Shown one piece after another: positions 25,217-34,122 of a DNA stretch of 64,000 bases. How positions within the stretch are numbered: position 1 is the first letter of the stretch; every line of letters begins with the position of its first letter. Source of the DNA: JACDHG01 sp963811585 (GTDB lineage: Bacteria; Actinomycetota; Actinomycetes; Propionibacteriales; Nocardioidaceae); the NCBI GenBank assembly GCA_963811585.1, contig CAWERR010000008.1, positions 744,001-808,000 on the forward strand, written 5' to 3'. Both the position numbers and the translations under genes were made by a program. Below the pieces are notes generated by a model. It saw nothing but the letters and a program-made list of their open reading frames with translations, was not told the origin of the DNA and did not search any database.

Positions 25217-26563
25217 ATGGGCAACGCGAGCCCTCGCAGTATCGAGATCCCATCCGGTATGCAGCGCCGAAGCTTTCTCGGTCTCGTCTCCACGTTGGGC
25301 TTGGGTGCCGTGGTGCCAGGTCTTGCCGCCTGCGGGCCGTCGGAGAGTGCGGGAGGGAACGCGGCTACTGGCACGATCAAGGTGTGGGACACCGCGTTCG
25401 GCGACGGTACCGATCCTGGCAAAGCACTGGTGGCGATCGACAAGGCCTTCGCGGCGAAGTATCCGAAGATCAAGATCGATCACGAGTTGCACAGTTGGGA
25501 TACGTACTTCACGAGCCTGCGGACGGCGGTGACTACGAAGAAGGGTCCCGACGTGGTGCTGTGCTACGGGCAGGCGTTCGGTATCGACTACATGCAGGGA
25601 TTGGAGCCTCTCGATGATCGGCTGGCCGGGGACGCCAAGCTGGAGAAGGACCTGACGCTCGTTGCTTTCGACCAAACCTGTGGACAGTCCTTCGCCCTCC
25701 CGTTGTACACGTACAACGTGCGGATGTACTACAACAAGAAGCTCTTCGCGCAGGCGGACCTCGATCCGGAGAACCCGCCACAGACCTGGGAAGAGTTCGG
25801 CAACGCGATGGAGGCTCTCAAGGGTATCGGGGTCACGCCGATGGCGGCCGGGCTGAAGGACGGCGGCTACCCCGAGCGCCTGTTCTACTTCTGGGGTGCT
25901 CAGATGTTCTCGCCTGAGGAGTCCATTGCGGCGTCGAACAACCTGCTTTCGTTCACCGACACCCCCGCCTACGGTGTGCTCCTCACGCATTTTAAGGAGC
26001 TGTACGACAACGGGTGGCTGACGAAGGGGTCAGAGTCCTTGGTTGGGGATCCCGATCCGACCAATGAGTTCTTGGCTGGCAAGGCGGGTGTGGTTGCGGA
26101 TGCGAACTCGTCCATCACCGCCATTGCCGAGGAGATGGGGGAGGACAATGTCGGCGTCATGCTGGCGCCGATCTTCCCGGAAGCGTATTACGACACGACC
26201 GGCTGGGACGCCTCCTACAACATGTCCTTTGGCATCACCAACTGGAGTGAGAAGAAGGATGCTGCCTGGACCTACCTCAGCTTCATTCTCGGCGCAGAGG
26301 CGCAGACCATCGGCTTCGAGGTCGGCGGGCTCCTACCTAACAACAATGGGGTCGACGTGACCTCCGAGGTCCCGATCGTCCAGCAGGTTCTGCAGTGGAT
26401 GGGCGAGACCGAGGAACCCCGCTACGTCGTGGGCCTGACCACTCAGACGGCGTCCACTTGGGTGAAGCGGGTGCCGCAAGTCATGTTGGGTGACTTCTCC
26501 ATCGACGATTGCCTTGCTGAGCTCGAGCAACAAAGGCTCAGTTCCATCCAGTGCCCCACGTAA
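25217..26563 (+). CDS. ABC transporter solute-binding lipoprotein, probable carbohydrate uptake
   Basis: The product has 448 residues. The N terminus has a twin-arginine (QRRSFLGLVSTLG) followed by a lipobox GLAAC with Cys at about 39, so a Tat-exported lipoprotein is likely. The mature part has the family-1 (sugar) binding-protein features: PDVVLCYGQAFGIDYMQGLEPLDD, LPLYTYNVRMYYNKKLF and the C-terminal EPRYVVGLTT. The sugar cannot be named from sequence. It heads an operon with two permease genes, and there is no ATPase gene, as is usual where a shared MsiK-type ATPase serves many importers. Confidence 0.9.
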   Translation: MGNASPRSIEIPSGMQRRSFLGLVSTLGLGAVVPGLAACGPSESAGGNAATGTIKVWDTAFGDGTDPGKALVAIDKAFAAKYPKIKIDHELHSWDTYFTSLRTAVTTKKGPDVVLCYGQAFGIDYMQGLEPLDDRLAGDAKLEKDLTLVAFDQTCGQSFALPLYTYNVRMYYNKKLFAQADLDPENPPQTWEEFGNAMEALKGIGVTPMAAGLKDGGYPERLFYFWGAQMFSPEESIAASNNLLSFTDTPAYGVLLTHFKELYDNGWLTKGSESLVGDPDPTNEFLAGKAGVVADANSSITAIAEEMGEDNVGVMLAPIFPEAYYDTTGWDASYNMSFGITNWSEKKDAAWTYLSFILGAEAQTIGFEVGGLLPNNNGVDVTSEVPIVQQVLQWMGETEEPRYVVGLTTQTASTWVKRVPQVMLGDFSIDDCLAELEQQRLSSIQCPT

Positions 26564-26609
26564 GCGCGGCCTGTGAGTCGAACTGAGCGGCTGTGGCCTG
26601 GGTAGCCAG

Positions 26610-27521
26610 ATGACTGCGGGGGTAGCGTCGGCCCCTTCGCAGAGTCGCAAGGCCCCGCGCCGACGGTGGACGCGGGCCAGGGGCCTGTTGCTCCTGGCGC
26701 CGGCGCTCACGATGACTACCGTGCTGATCGTGATCCCGGCGGCGAGCGGGGTCTATCACGCGTTCACGTTGTGGACTCCGGGGTACGCGAGCCCGTGGGT
26801 GGGTCTGGACAACTTCCGTGAGTTGTTCGCGTCGGATATTTTCCGGCAGATCCTGCGCAATCAGGCGTTCCTGCTTCTGCTGGTGCCGTGCTCGATGGCG
26901 GTCGCCTTGTTGCTGTCGTTGCTGCTCTATGACGCTCCGGGGGCCAGGCTTTTCCGGCTGGGGTTCTTCCTGCCGGCGATGTTGCCCCCTGCGGTGGCCG
27001 GTATCGCTTTCGTCTATTTGCTCGCCCCCGAGGGTCCCTTCAATTCGGCGTTGCGAGCGGTAGGGCTTGACGGTCTGACGAAGTCCTGGCTCATCGATCC
27101 CGACTTTGTTAAGCCGACGCTGGTGATCATCTTGACGTGGAGCACCGTCGGGACCGGAGTGGCCATCTTGTCGGCCTCGTTGGCGAGCATCCCGCCCGAC
27201 CTCTTTGAGGCCGCGAGGATGGACGGTGCCGGGTGGTGGAAAGTGAACTGGCACATCGCGCGTCCGTTGTTGAAGCCGGCGTTGGAGATGTATGGCGTCA
27301 TCCAGGTCATCCAGGTCTTCTTGTGGAGCTTCCCCTGGATCTATGTGCTGACGTCCGGGGGGCCCGGGTATTCCTCGACGACGATCGATTGGGACGTCTA
27401 CACGAACACGTTGCGGTTCGGCAAATTCGGGCTGGGCGCCGCGGAGGCCGTGGTCATCCTGGTGATCGTCGGGTTGGTGTCCTTGGTCGGTGTCCGGTTG
27501 GGCCGGGGTCGTGCAGGATGA
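26610..27521 (+). CDS. ABC sugar permease, MalF/UgpA-like
   Basis: The product has 303 residues with six membrane segments (LLLLAPALTMTTVLIVIPAA, AFLLLLVPCSMAVALLLSLL and others). The cytoplasmic EAA loop appears as PPDLFEAARMDGAGWWKVNWHIARPLLKPA-like sequence near residues 195-225, which contacts the ATPase. It lies 46 bases after the binding-protein gene and overlaps the next permease by four bases (ATGA), a sign of coupled translation. Confidence 0.92.
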   Translation: MTAGVASAPSQSRKAPRRRWTRARGLLLLAPALTMTTVLIVIPAASGVYHAFTLWTPGYASPWVGLDNFRELFASDIFRQILRNQAFLLLLVPCSMAVALLLSLLLYDAPGARLFRLGFFLPAMLPPAVAGIAFVYLLAPEGPFNSALRAVGLDGLTKSWLIDPDFVKPTLVIILTWSTVGTGVAILSASLASIPPDLFEAARMDGAGWWKVNWHIARPLLKPALEMYGVIQVIQVFLWSFPWIYVLTSGGPGYSSTTIDWDVYTNTLRFGKFGLGAAEAVVILVIVGLVSLVGVRLGRGRAG

Positions 27522-28417
27522 CGTTGAAGACCGCCGTTGGGCATAGTCGAGGCGAGACTCAGAAGGTAACGCGCAAGAGGTTCTCGTCCCCCAAGACCGT
27601 CAAGCGGTCCAGCCTGCTGATGTTGCTGATTGCGATGTCGGTGCCTTTCTTGTATCCGCTGGTCTTCCTGGTGGGCCTTGCTGTGAAGACGCGCAGCAAC
27701 TACGTGGAAGAGCCCACCGGGGTGATCCCGAAGGAGGTGACCCTCGACCACCTAGAAACCGCGTGGCGTGGCGGTGCGCTGACCGGACCACTCTTGAACT
27801 CGACCTATGCCGTGCTCGTGGGGGTGGTGACCTGCATCTTGTGCGCGGTGCCGGCGGCGTACTGGATCCATATCAACCGAGGTCGCCTCTCCGGGGTGGT
27901 TCAGGCGTTCCTAGTGGGCCTGATGTCCTTCCCGCTGATCGCGATGATCATCCCTTTGTTCATCGTGCTCTCTACGTACGACCTGATCAATCAGATCTGG
28001 GTTCTGGGCGTTGTCTACGGCACGATCAACACCCCGTTTGCCGTCTACCTACTCCAGTCCTACTTCCGCACGGGTCTGGATGGCGCGGTTCTGGAGGCGG
28101 CGACCATCGACGGCGCGGGGACCTACAGCACCTTGTGGTGGGTAGTGCTGCCCATTGCGCGCCCAGCGATCGGCACCTTGGCTGCGCTGACGTTCATCTG
28201 GACCTGGGCCGACATCATGTTGGCAGCGGTGCTACTCCAGGACCCTGACCACATCACGGTGATGATGGCCATCTCCCAGATGGCCCAGCGTCGCGAGAGT
28301 TTCGACGTCCAACTCGGCGCGGCGGCGGCATTGATCGCCCTGGTGCCAGTGCTCATCGTCTTCGCGGTCGCCCAGCGCTCGATCATCAATGGCTTCGCCG
28401 GTGGGGCGGTGAAGTGA
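27518..28417 (+). CDS. ABC sugar permease, MalG/UgpE-like
   Basis: The product has 299 residues, beginning at ATG 27518 inside the stop of the preceding gene. A basic N-terminal stretch precedes six membrane segments, and the EAA loop reads VLEAATIDGAGTYSTLWWVVLP. It should form the heterodimeric channel with the MalF-like protein. A GntR/UTRA gene follows 64 bp downstream on the same strand and probably controls this operon. Confidence 0.92.
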   Translation: MTLKTAVGHSRGETQKVTRKRFSSPKTVKRSSLLMLLIAMSVPFLYPLVFLVGLAVKTRSNYVEEPTGVIPKEVTLDHLETAWRGGALTGPLLNSTYAVLVGVVTCILCAVPAAYWIHINRGRLSGVVQAFLVGLMSFPLIAMIIPLFIVLSTYDLINQIWVLGVVYGTINTPFAVYLLQSYFRTGLDGAVLEAATIDGAGTYSTLWWVVLPIARPAIGTLAALTFIWTWADIMLAAVLLQDPDHITVMMAISQMAQRRESFDVQLGAAAALIALVPVLIVFAVAQRSIINGFAGGAVK

Positions 28418-28481
28418 GCGTGGGAGCATTGGCACTACCAGACCGCTCGCGCGCCACAGACCAGCCGGGAAGTTCGCGATC

Positions 28482-29297
28482 ATGAGCATCAGTACACCGG
28501 ACGGGTTCTCTGACCGCAGGACACCTCGGCACGTCCAGGTCCGCGATTCTCTAGCCCAGGACATCGGTGCAGGTGTGTATGCGCCTGGCGAGCAGCTGCC
28601 TTCGGAACGTACCCTCTGCGAGCGGCTGAATGTCAGCAGGCTCACCCTGCGCCGGGGCCTGAAGTCTTTGGTCTCCGAGGGGCTCCTGGAGTCCTCGCCT
28701 GGCAGGGGTTGGTTTGTCGCGGAGGGGGCGATCGGCGAACCGGCTAACGCGTTGCTCAGCTTCAGTGAGATGGCACACGACCGCGGCCTCACTCCAAGGG
28801 CCAGGGTCATCTCCCGGTCGGTCCGGGCAGCCACCATCGATGAGGCCGAAACCCTGTTGATCGCTCCAGGGTCTCGGCTGTTCGAGTTGCAACGCTTGCG
28901 CATGCTCGACGATGTTCCCATTGGCATTTCTCACAGCAGGATTCCGGTTTCTCTCGCTCCTGACCTGATCGACCTGGACTTCGAGGAGGCGTCGCTCTAC
29001 GCGGCGCTGAGGCTGGCTGGGACTAACCCCGCGAGGGCAGAGGCCGTGATCGAGGCGGTGCCCGCCGATGAGGAGCAGGCGGGCATCCTCGCGGTCGCCG
29101 TGGGAGATCCGCTGCTCCGCCTTTCCCAGATCACCGTGCGCGAGGACGGGCACCCGATAGAGATAGGCGTACTGGTCTACCGAGGCGACCGCTATCGGTT
29201 TCACGCCAAACTTACTTCCCCGAGGAGACGTCGAGAGCGATCCGTCAATGAGAGCAAGGGATCAACGGCTCGCCCTGTGACCGAGGCAACTCGCTGA
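28482..29297 (+). CDS. GntR/UTRA (HutC-type) transcriptional regulator
   Basis: The product has 271 residues. The N-terminal winged HTH (about 15-80) has the pattern AGVYAPGEQLPSERTLCERLN followed by VSRLTLRRGLKSLVSEGLL. The C-terminal UTRA ligand domain (about 95-245) includes LFELQRLRMLDDVPIGIS and VYRGDRYRFH. UTRA domains usually bind sugar phosphates or other small metabolites and release DNA. It follows the ABC genes on the same strand and is convergent with a second, similar regulator. Confidence 0.9.
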   Translation: MSISTPDGFSDRRTPRHVQVRDSLAQDIGAGVYAPGEQLPSERTLCERLNVSRLTLRRGLKSLVSEGLLESSPGRGWFVAEGAIGEPANALLSFSEMAHDRGLTPRARVISRSVRAATIDEAETLLIAPGSRLFELQRLRMLDDVPIGISHSRIPVSLAPDLIDLDFEEASLYAALRLAGTNPARAEAVIEAVPADEEQAGILAVAVGDPLLRLSQITVREDGHPIEIGVLVYRGDRYRFHAKLTSPRRRRERSVNESKGSTARPVTEATR

Positions 29298-29312
29298 CGG
29301 CTTCAGGCGGGG

Positions 29313-29329
29313 GACACCAGTACGGTGTC
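29313..29329. terminator. Weak hairpin between convergent GntR genes
   Basis: GACACC (29313-29318) and GGTGTC (29324-29329) pair around AGTAC, followed by AGATCTTTCTT on the plus strand. It lies in the 30-bp space between two convergent stops. The stem is short, so the call is tentative. Confidence 0.35.
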
Positions 29330-30092
29330 AGATCTTTCTTCGGCCGGGTGTCCCTGGAAGCGGCTGATCGGCCGTCACTCGACTGCGGAAGCGGTATCGG
29401 TCGCCTCGGTAGGAGATCCGTCCATACACGATCAAGCGGCCGGCCGGGTCGTACGTCCTCGAGTCGGCAACCAACATCGGTGCATTGGCGGTTGTACCCA
29501 GAAGGCGGGCCGAACGATCGTCCGCGGGCAAGGCCTCAACCGAGTATTCCGCCAAGATCGGTCGGTGCCCGGCTGCCCCGAGCGTCGTATACAGAGACGC
29601 GGTCGCCCAGTCGAGCTCCGGCAGCGCCGGATCTAACGCCAGCGGCACCAGGGTGAAGTCGATCGCAACGGGCAGGTCGTCGAGGGTCCTGAGGCGCTCA
29701 AGCGCGTAGAGCCCCGCTCCTGGTGCGATCTGGAAGTCTTCAGCCTCCGCGATAGTGGCGGGTCGCACCGTCGCGGAAATCACCGTTGCTCCGACCGCCA
29801 CGCTGTCGCTCGCCGCCAGTTCATGGAAGCTCATAAGCGCATTCGGAGGCTCGGCCAAGTGTTCCGGCGCTACGTAGGTGCCCCTGCCCTGGATCGCGTA
29901 GACGAGTCCGCTTTCGGCGAGCAGCGCGATTGCGCGGCGTATGGTCACCCGGCTGACCCCGAACGTCTCACTGAGCTCGCGTTCGGTCGGCAACTGGTGC
30001 CCCGGCGCCAAGTTGCCCGACGCGATGCGAGCCGTGATGGCCTCACGCACCCGCTCGGTCAGCGCGCCCGTCGCATTGTTCGTGTTTGTCAC
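29328..30092 (-). CDS. Second GntR/UTRA transcriptional regulator
   Basis: The product has 254 residues. The HTH part shows SGNLAPGHQLPTERELSETFG and VSRVTIRRAIALLAESGLV. The UTRA domain includes LYALERLRTLDDLPVAID and ISYRGDRYRF. It shares the same core motifs as the regulator at 28482, and the two look like paralogues recognising related ligands. Start ATG 30092. Upstream lies a pair of GTTGTAWC repeats that may be its operator. Divergent from the EamA gene. Confidence 0.9.
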   Translation of the reverse strand: MTNTNNATGALTERVREAITARIASGNLAPGHQLPTERELSETFGVSRVTIRRAIALLAESGLVYAIQGRGTYVAPEHLAEPPNALMSFHELAASDSVAVGATVISATVRPATIAEAEDFQIAPGAGLYALERLRTLDDLPVAIDFTLVPLALDPALPELDWATASLYTTLGAAGHRPILAEYSVEALPADDRSARLLGTTANAPMLVADSRTYDPAGRLIVYGRISYRGDRYRFRSRVTADQPLPGTPGRRKI

Positions 30093-30137
30093 GCCGGTGA
30101 CGCTACCTTTTGTTCGCTGGACGAGCGAATGTATGCA

Positions 30138-30165
30138 GTTGTATCATTTCCGGTCTGGTTGTAAC
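30138..30165. promoter_or_regulatory. Candidate GntR operator: two GTTGTAWC repeats 20 bp apart
   Basis: GTTGTATC (30138-30145) and GTTGTAAC (30158-30165) are direct repeats whose starts are 20 bp apart, about two helical turns. They lie in an AT-richer stretch 46-73 bases upstream of the GntR gene at 29328-30092 and before the divergent EamA gene. HutC-type regulators bind GT/AC-flanked TA-rich sites, so autoregulation is plausible. Confidence 0.4.
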
Positions 30166-30295
30166 ATCCTCGCGCCGTGTCATCCACGGCAGCCCACTTG
30201 GCTCGTGCAAGACGGCGGACTGGGGGCGTGCGTTGCGCGCTTGATGTCTCGCGTCGCGGGAAATCAGGTAGGGCGTTCTTCCGCGGGTTCCTAGA

Positions 30296-31162
30296 GTGAA
30301 CCTGGTGTCCACGCCGCGCCTTTCGCCTGTCTGGCTCGTTCTGATCGGCATCTTGTCGGTGCAGTTTGGCGCGGTGATCTCCAAAGACCAGTTCGACGAG
30401 ATTCCCCCGGTGGGGATGGTGTTCCTCCGGCTGTTCACCGCCACGGTGATCCTGCTCGCCCTTGCCCGGCCGCAATCGCGCGGCCGGACGGTCACCGACT
30501 GGCGGCCGGTGCTGGCGCTGGGTTTCGCGCTCGGCGCGATGAACTGGGCCTTCTATGAGTCGTTCGCCCGCATCCCGCTCGGCGTGGCGGTCAGCATCGA
30601 GTTCGTGGGTCCGCTGCTGGTGGCCGCGGTCGGCAGCAGGCGGCCCCGCGACCTGATGTGGGTGTGCCTGGCCGCCGTCGGCATTGCCTTGTTCGGCGCA
30701 GGCCCCACCAAGGTCGACGCCGTCGGGTTCGGTCTGGCACTGATCGCCGGCGGCTGCTGGGCGCTCTATATCGTCTCGACGGCGGCCACGGGGCGCCGCT
30801 GGGCCGGCGTCGAGGGGCTGGCCGTGGCCAGCACGATCGCCACGCTGGCGATCGCACCGTTCGCGGTGGTGGCGGCGGGCGACCGGCTGCTCGAGCCTCG
30901 TCTGCTGGTGTTGGGGGCGGCGGTCGGCCTGCTGAGCTCGGTTATCCCCTACAGCCTTGAGATGGTGGCTCTGCGCACCCTGCCACCCCGGGTGTTCGGC
31001 ATCTTGATGAGCCTGGAACCGGCCGTCGCGGCCCTCGCCGCCGCATTCCTGCTCAGCGAGTGGCTCACGCCCCTGCAGGTGGTGGCGATTGCGTGTGTGA
31101 CGGTCGCGAGCGTGGGCGCCGCCCGCAAGGGGGCGGACCTCGAGACTCTTCCTCGCGACTAA
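30296..31162 (+). CDS. EamA-family membrane exporter (RhtA-like)
   Basis: The product has 288 residues with ten membrane segments arranged as two EamA repeats (first repeat FGAVISKDQFDEIPPVGMVF onward; second with SLEPAVAALAAAFLLSEWL). RhtA-type members export threonine, homoserine or other amino acids; the substrate here is not known. It starts at GTG 30296. It has no obvious operon partner, since the SARP gene follows 99 bases downstream in the same direction. Confidence 0.87.
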   Translation: MNLVSTPRLSPVWLVLIGILSVQFGAVISKDQFDEIPPVGMVFLRLFTATVILLALARPQSRGRTVTDWRPVLALGFALGAMNWAFYESFARIPLGVAVSIEFVGPLLVAAVGSRRPRDLMWVCLAAVGIALFGAGPTKVDAVGFGLALIAGGCWALYIVSTAATGRRWAGVEGLAVASTIATLAIAPFAVVAAGDRLLEPRLLVLGAAVGLLSSVIPYSLEMVALRTLPPRVFGILMSLEPAVAALAAAFLLSEWLTPLQVVAIACVTVASVGAARKGADLETLPRD

Positions 31163-31261
31163 CGCCACCCGGCACAAAGTCACCCCCGGCGCTGACGACG
31201 GTTCGCATGTCCGCGACGCCAATCGCGTTAGGGTGAGCCAGGGCATTGGATAGGGCGGGCC

Positions 31262-34075
31262 GTGGACTACGCGATTCTTGGGCCACTGCGGCTGGGGCAA
31301 CAGGCCGAGCAAACGCTGCCTCCCAAGGAGGCTCAGCTGCTGGCGGCCCTCTTGGTCCGTGCAGGCCAGCCGGTTTCCACCGACACGCTGATCGACGTCC
31401 TGTGGCCAGAACACGCTCCACCAACGGTGCACACGTCCCTACAGGTCCACGTATCGCAGCTGCGCAAAAGGATCGGTGCCGCCCGCGTGGTCACCGCGGC
31501 GCAGACCTACCGCCTCGAGATCGGTGCGGACGTGCTGGACGCCCATCGCTTCAGGGACGCCGTGCTTTCGGCAGACGAAGCCTTGCAGCACGGTCGTCAT
31601 GCCAGTGCTGCGCTGCTTGCCCAAGGCGCCCTGACCTTGTGGCGTGGCCGCCCGGTGCCAGAGCTCGACAACTGGCCGGAGGCGATCCAGTTCGGCCAGG
31701 AGCACGAGGAGCTACGGGCACTCGCGATCGAGCTGAAGGCAGAGTCGGAGCTCGCGCTGGGACTCCACAACCAGGTGGCCACGACGCTGACAGCCGCCAC
31801 GAAGGAGCTCCCCAACCGAGAGAGACTGTGCCGACTCCTGGCCGTGGCCCTGTACCGCTGTGACCGACAGGTCGACGCGCTCCATGTGCTGCAGTCCCTG
31901 CGCAGCTTCCTCAGCGAAGAGTTCGGTGTCGAGGTGAGCGCGGAGACCAGGAAGCTGGAGACCGATATCCTCCGGCAGGATCCCGCGCTCGACCCACCGA
32001 TTCCACCCGCGGAGTCCGCTAGCCTCCCCACGCCTCCCACTCCTACGTTCGGGCGCGATCAGGACATCGCATCGGCCCTCGACTCGCTTACGCGTGGGGC
32101 GCGCCTTCTCACGCTCACCGGCCCCGGCGGCATCGGAAAGACCCGCCTGGCCCTTGAGGTCGCCCGCGCCCTGCTCGACCGGGCCGGCGGGCCCGTGGAC
32201 TTCGTTGACCTGTCGGCTGTCATGGACCACCACGTGGTGGCAGCGCGCATCGCCGACCAGTTTGAGCCTCGACGCGCCGCTACCAGCGATCCCGTCGACG
32301 TCGTTGCGGGTCGCTATCACGGTGGCGGCATCCTCGTCTTGGACAACATGGAGCAGATCCTGGGTGCGGCCAATGATGTTGCGACCCTGCTCGAGCGCGC
32401 GCCCTCGCTGCGCATCATCACGACCAGTCGTGCGGCGCTGCGGCTCAGGATTGAGACCGTACAACCCGTTGCGCCGCTCGCCGTTGTCCACGAGTCGGAA
32501 TCGACCGAACCAGCGGCCGTCGCCATGTTTCGCGACCGCACCGACGCCGGCCGAGGGTCTCATCCGTGGTCCGAGGCTGAAGAGCAGGCGGCCCGTGACC
32601 TGGTGGCTCTCGTCGATGGGCTCCCCTTGGCGATCGAGCTCGCCGCGGCCCGCTGCCGGCTGCTCGGACCACGTGCGCTGCTGACTCGGCTCCACGCATC
32701 GATGGCTGTGCTGGCAGACGGCCCGACTGACCTACCCGCTAGGCAACGTTCGTTGCACCAAACGATCCAGTGGAGCGTGGACCTGCTCAAGCCAGAGCAA
32801 CGCAAGGCTCTCGGGAGTCTCGGAGTCTTTTGGGCCGGATTCGACGTACCGGCTGCCGTCACCGTCCTTGAGTACGACGAGCTGTCGACGCTGGCAACCC
32901 TGGAGGCGCTCAGCGATGCCAGCCTGCTGCGAGTGAGCCACGACACCGAGGGTGAACCTGTCTTCTCGATGCTGCAGGTCATCAAGGCGCACACCCCGAC
33001 TTTGCTCACACAAACCGAGCTCGATGCTGCCCGTGACCGCCATGCAGCCTGGGTCGTAGACCTCGCTCAGTCAGCAGAGCCACTGTTGCGTTCTGAGCAG
33101 GCTGGCACCTGGCTGAACCGGCTCAACCGTCAACGCGAGGACATCAGCGCGGCGGTTGCCAGACTTTGTGAAACGCATCGGGCGAACGACGCTACCGACC
33201 TCATGCACGCGCTGGTTCGCTACTGGCTTTCCACCGCGGGCAACGCGGAGGGATCCAGGCTCGTGGACAGCCTCTTGAACGAGGATGCGCTGACCTCCGA
33301 GTCACTCGGCCGCGTGCTCCGGATGTCAGCGCGGCTGTATGAGCGGCGCGGGGAGTACGCGAAGGCCGCAGAGCAGGCAGCGCGGTCTGCTGACTTAGGC
33401 CACCGCATCGGCAACCGGGCGGTGGAGGCCCAGGCCTACTCCACCCTGGCGAGCTCGACGCTCTGGATGGGAAGACCCGACGAGGCAGAGAGGTACTGGG
33501 AGCAGACCCTTGCACTTACCGACCGAACGGAGGAGACCGAATTCCGGGTACTGACGCTCGGCAATCTCGGGCTTCTTGCCCTCGATCAGGGTGACTTCCA
33601 GAAGGCGTTGGACATCTACGAGTCGGTGCTCGGCCATCTCGAAGAGCTGGGTCTTGTCGATGCTGTGACCGACACCCTCATGAACCTCGCCTGGGCTCAT
33701 CTGGGGTTGGGTCAGTTCGATTCGGCACGTGACTGTCTGCGGCGTTCCAAGGCGGGAGCGGTCAGTCAGGGCGACACCGAGAATGCGGCCTACCACCTTC
33801 TCGGTGTTGCCCGGCTGGCCTCGCTCACGTCAGACCATCGGGCCGCGCTGCAGCTCGCGGCGGCTGCCACGTCGATGCTCGCAGCAGCCGGCCAGGTCTT
33901 CGAGCCCTTCGAGATATCAGTCGCCGAGACGATCACCGCTGAGTCCTCCGCCGCGCTGGGCGTCGTTGCTGCCGACATCGCAGGCTGGCCCATCCTGACT
34001 CTCGAGGACTCGCTTGCCCTGACAGGCCAGATCCTCGGCGAACCCGCCCCTGCGGGAGATCCAGGGGCGGGTTGA
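31262..34075 (+). CDS. AfsR-type SARP regulator with BTAD, NB-ARC ATPase and TPR domains
   Basis: The product has 937 residues, starting at GTG 31262. The N-terminal SARP wHTH begins DYAILGPLRLGQQ and continues to HTSLQVHVSQLRKRIGA. The BTAD helical domain runs to about 240 (FGVEVSAETRKLETDIL). An NB-ARC-like ATPase follows, with P-loop LTGPGGIGKTRLAL (about 283-296) and Walker B GGILVLDNMEQI. The C-terminal part (about 650-900) has TPR-like repeats (ALDIYESVLGHLEELG and others). Such proteins switch on genes by binding heptamer direct repeats next to the -10 box. Both secreted-protein genes downstream (34123-34758 and 35551-36141) carry such repeats, so they are its likely targets. Confidence 0.93.
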   Translation: MDYAILGPLRLGQQAEQTLPPKEAQLLAALLVRAGQPVSTDTLIDVLWPEHAPPTVHTSLQVHVSQLRKRIGAARVVTAAQTYRLEIGADVLDAHRFRDAVLSADEALQHGRHASAALLAQGALTLWRGRPVPELDNWPEAIQFGQEHEELRALAIELKAESELALGLHNQVATTLTAATKELPNRERLCRLLAVALYRCDRQVDALHVLQSLRSFLSEEFGVEVSAETRKLETDILRQDPALDPPIPPAESASLPTPPTPTFGRDQDIASALDSLTRGARLLTLTGPGGIGKTRLALEVARALLDRAGGPVDFVDLSAVMDHHVVAARIADQFEPRRAATSDPVDVVAGRYHGGGILVLDNMEQILGAANDVATLLERAPSLRIITTSRAALRLRIETVQPVAPLAVVHESESTEPAAVAMFRDRTDAGRGSHPWSEAEEQAARDLVALVDGLPLAIELAAARCRLLGPRALLTRLHASMAVLADGPTDLPARQRSLHQTIQWSVDLLKPEQRKALGSLGVFWAGFDVPAAVTVLEYDELSTLATLEALSDASLLRVSHDTEGEPVFSMLQVIKAHTPTLLTQTELDAARDRHAAWVVDLAQSAEPLLRSEQAGTWLNRLNRQREDISAAVARLCETHRANDATDLMHALVRYWLSTAGNAEGSRLVDSLLNEDALTSESLGRVLRMSARLYERRGEYAKAAEQAARSADLGHRIGNRAVEAQAYSTLASSTLWMGRPDEAERYWEQTLALTDRTEETEFRVLTLGNLGLLALDQGDFQKALDIYESVLGHLEELGLVDAVTDTLMNLAWAHLGLGQFDSARDCLRRSKAGAVSQGDTENAAYHLLGVARLASLTSDHRAALQLAAAATSMLAAAGQVFEPFEISVAETITAESSAALGVVAADIAGWPILTLEDSLALTGQILGEPAPAGDPGAG
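34041..34073 (+). terminator. Hairpin overlapping the end of the SARP gene
   Basis: AACCCGCCCCTG (34041-34052) and CAGGGGCGGGTT (34062-34073) form a 12-bp stem with a nine-base loop. The stop codon lies at its foot. It separates the SARP gene from the convergent secreted-protein gene 47 bp away. Confidence 0.6.
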
Positions 34076-34122
34076 AGATCCAGGCGTCTTGTCCGTGCGG
34101 AAGAGCCCAGGTCGCAAGGCGC

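Noticed and set aside
31163..31261. SARP heptamer repeats in front of the SARP gene itself (autoregulation)
   Set aside because: GTTAGGG and GGTTCGC occur, but not as TTYAGYG repeats at 11-bp spacing, so autoregulation is not supported.
30089..31432. 447-codon minus-strand frame opposite the EamA gene
   Set aside because: It overlaps two real genes antisense and lacks any domain-like pattern.
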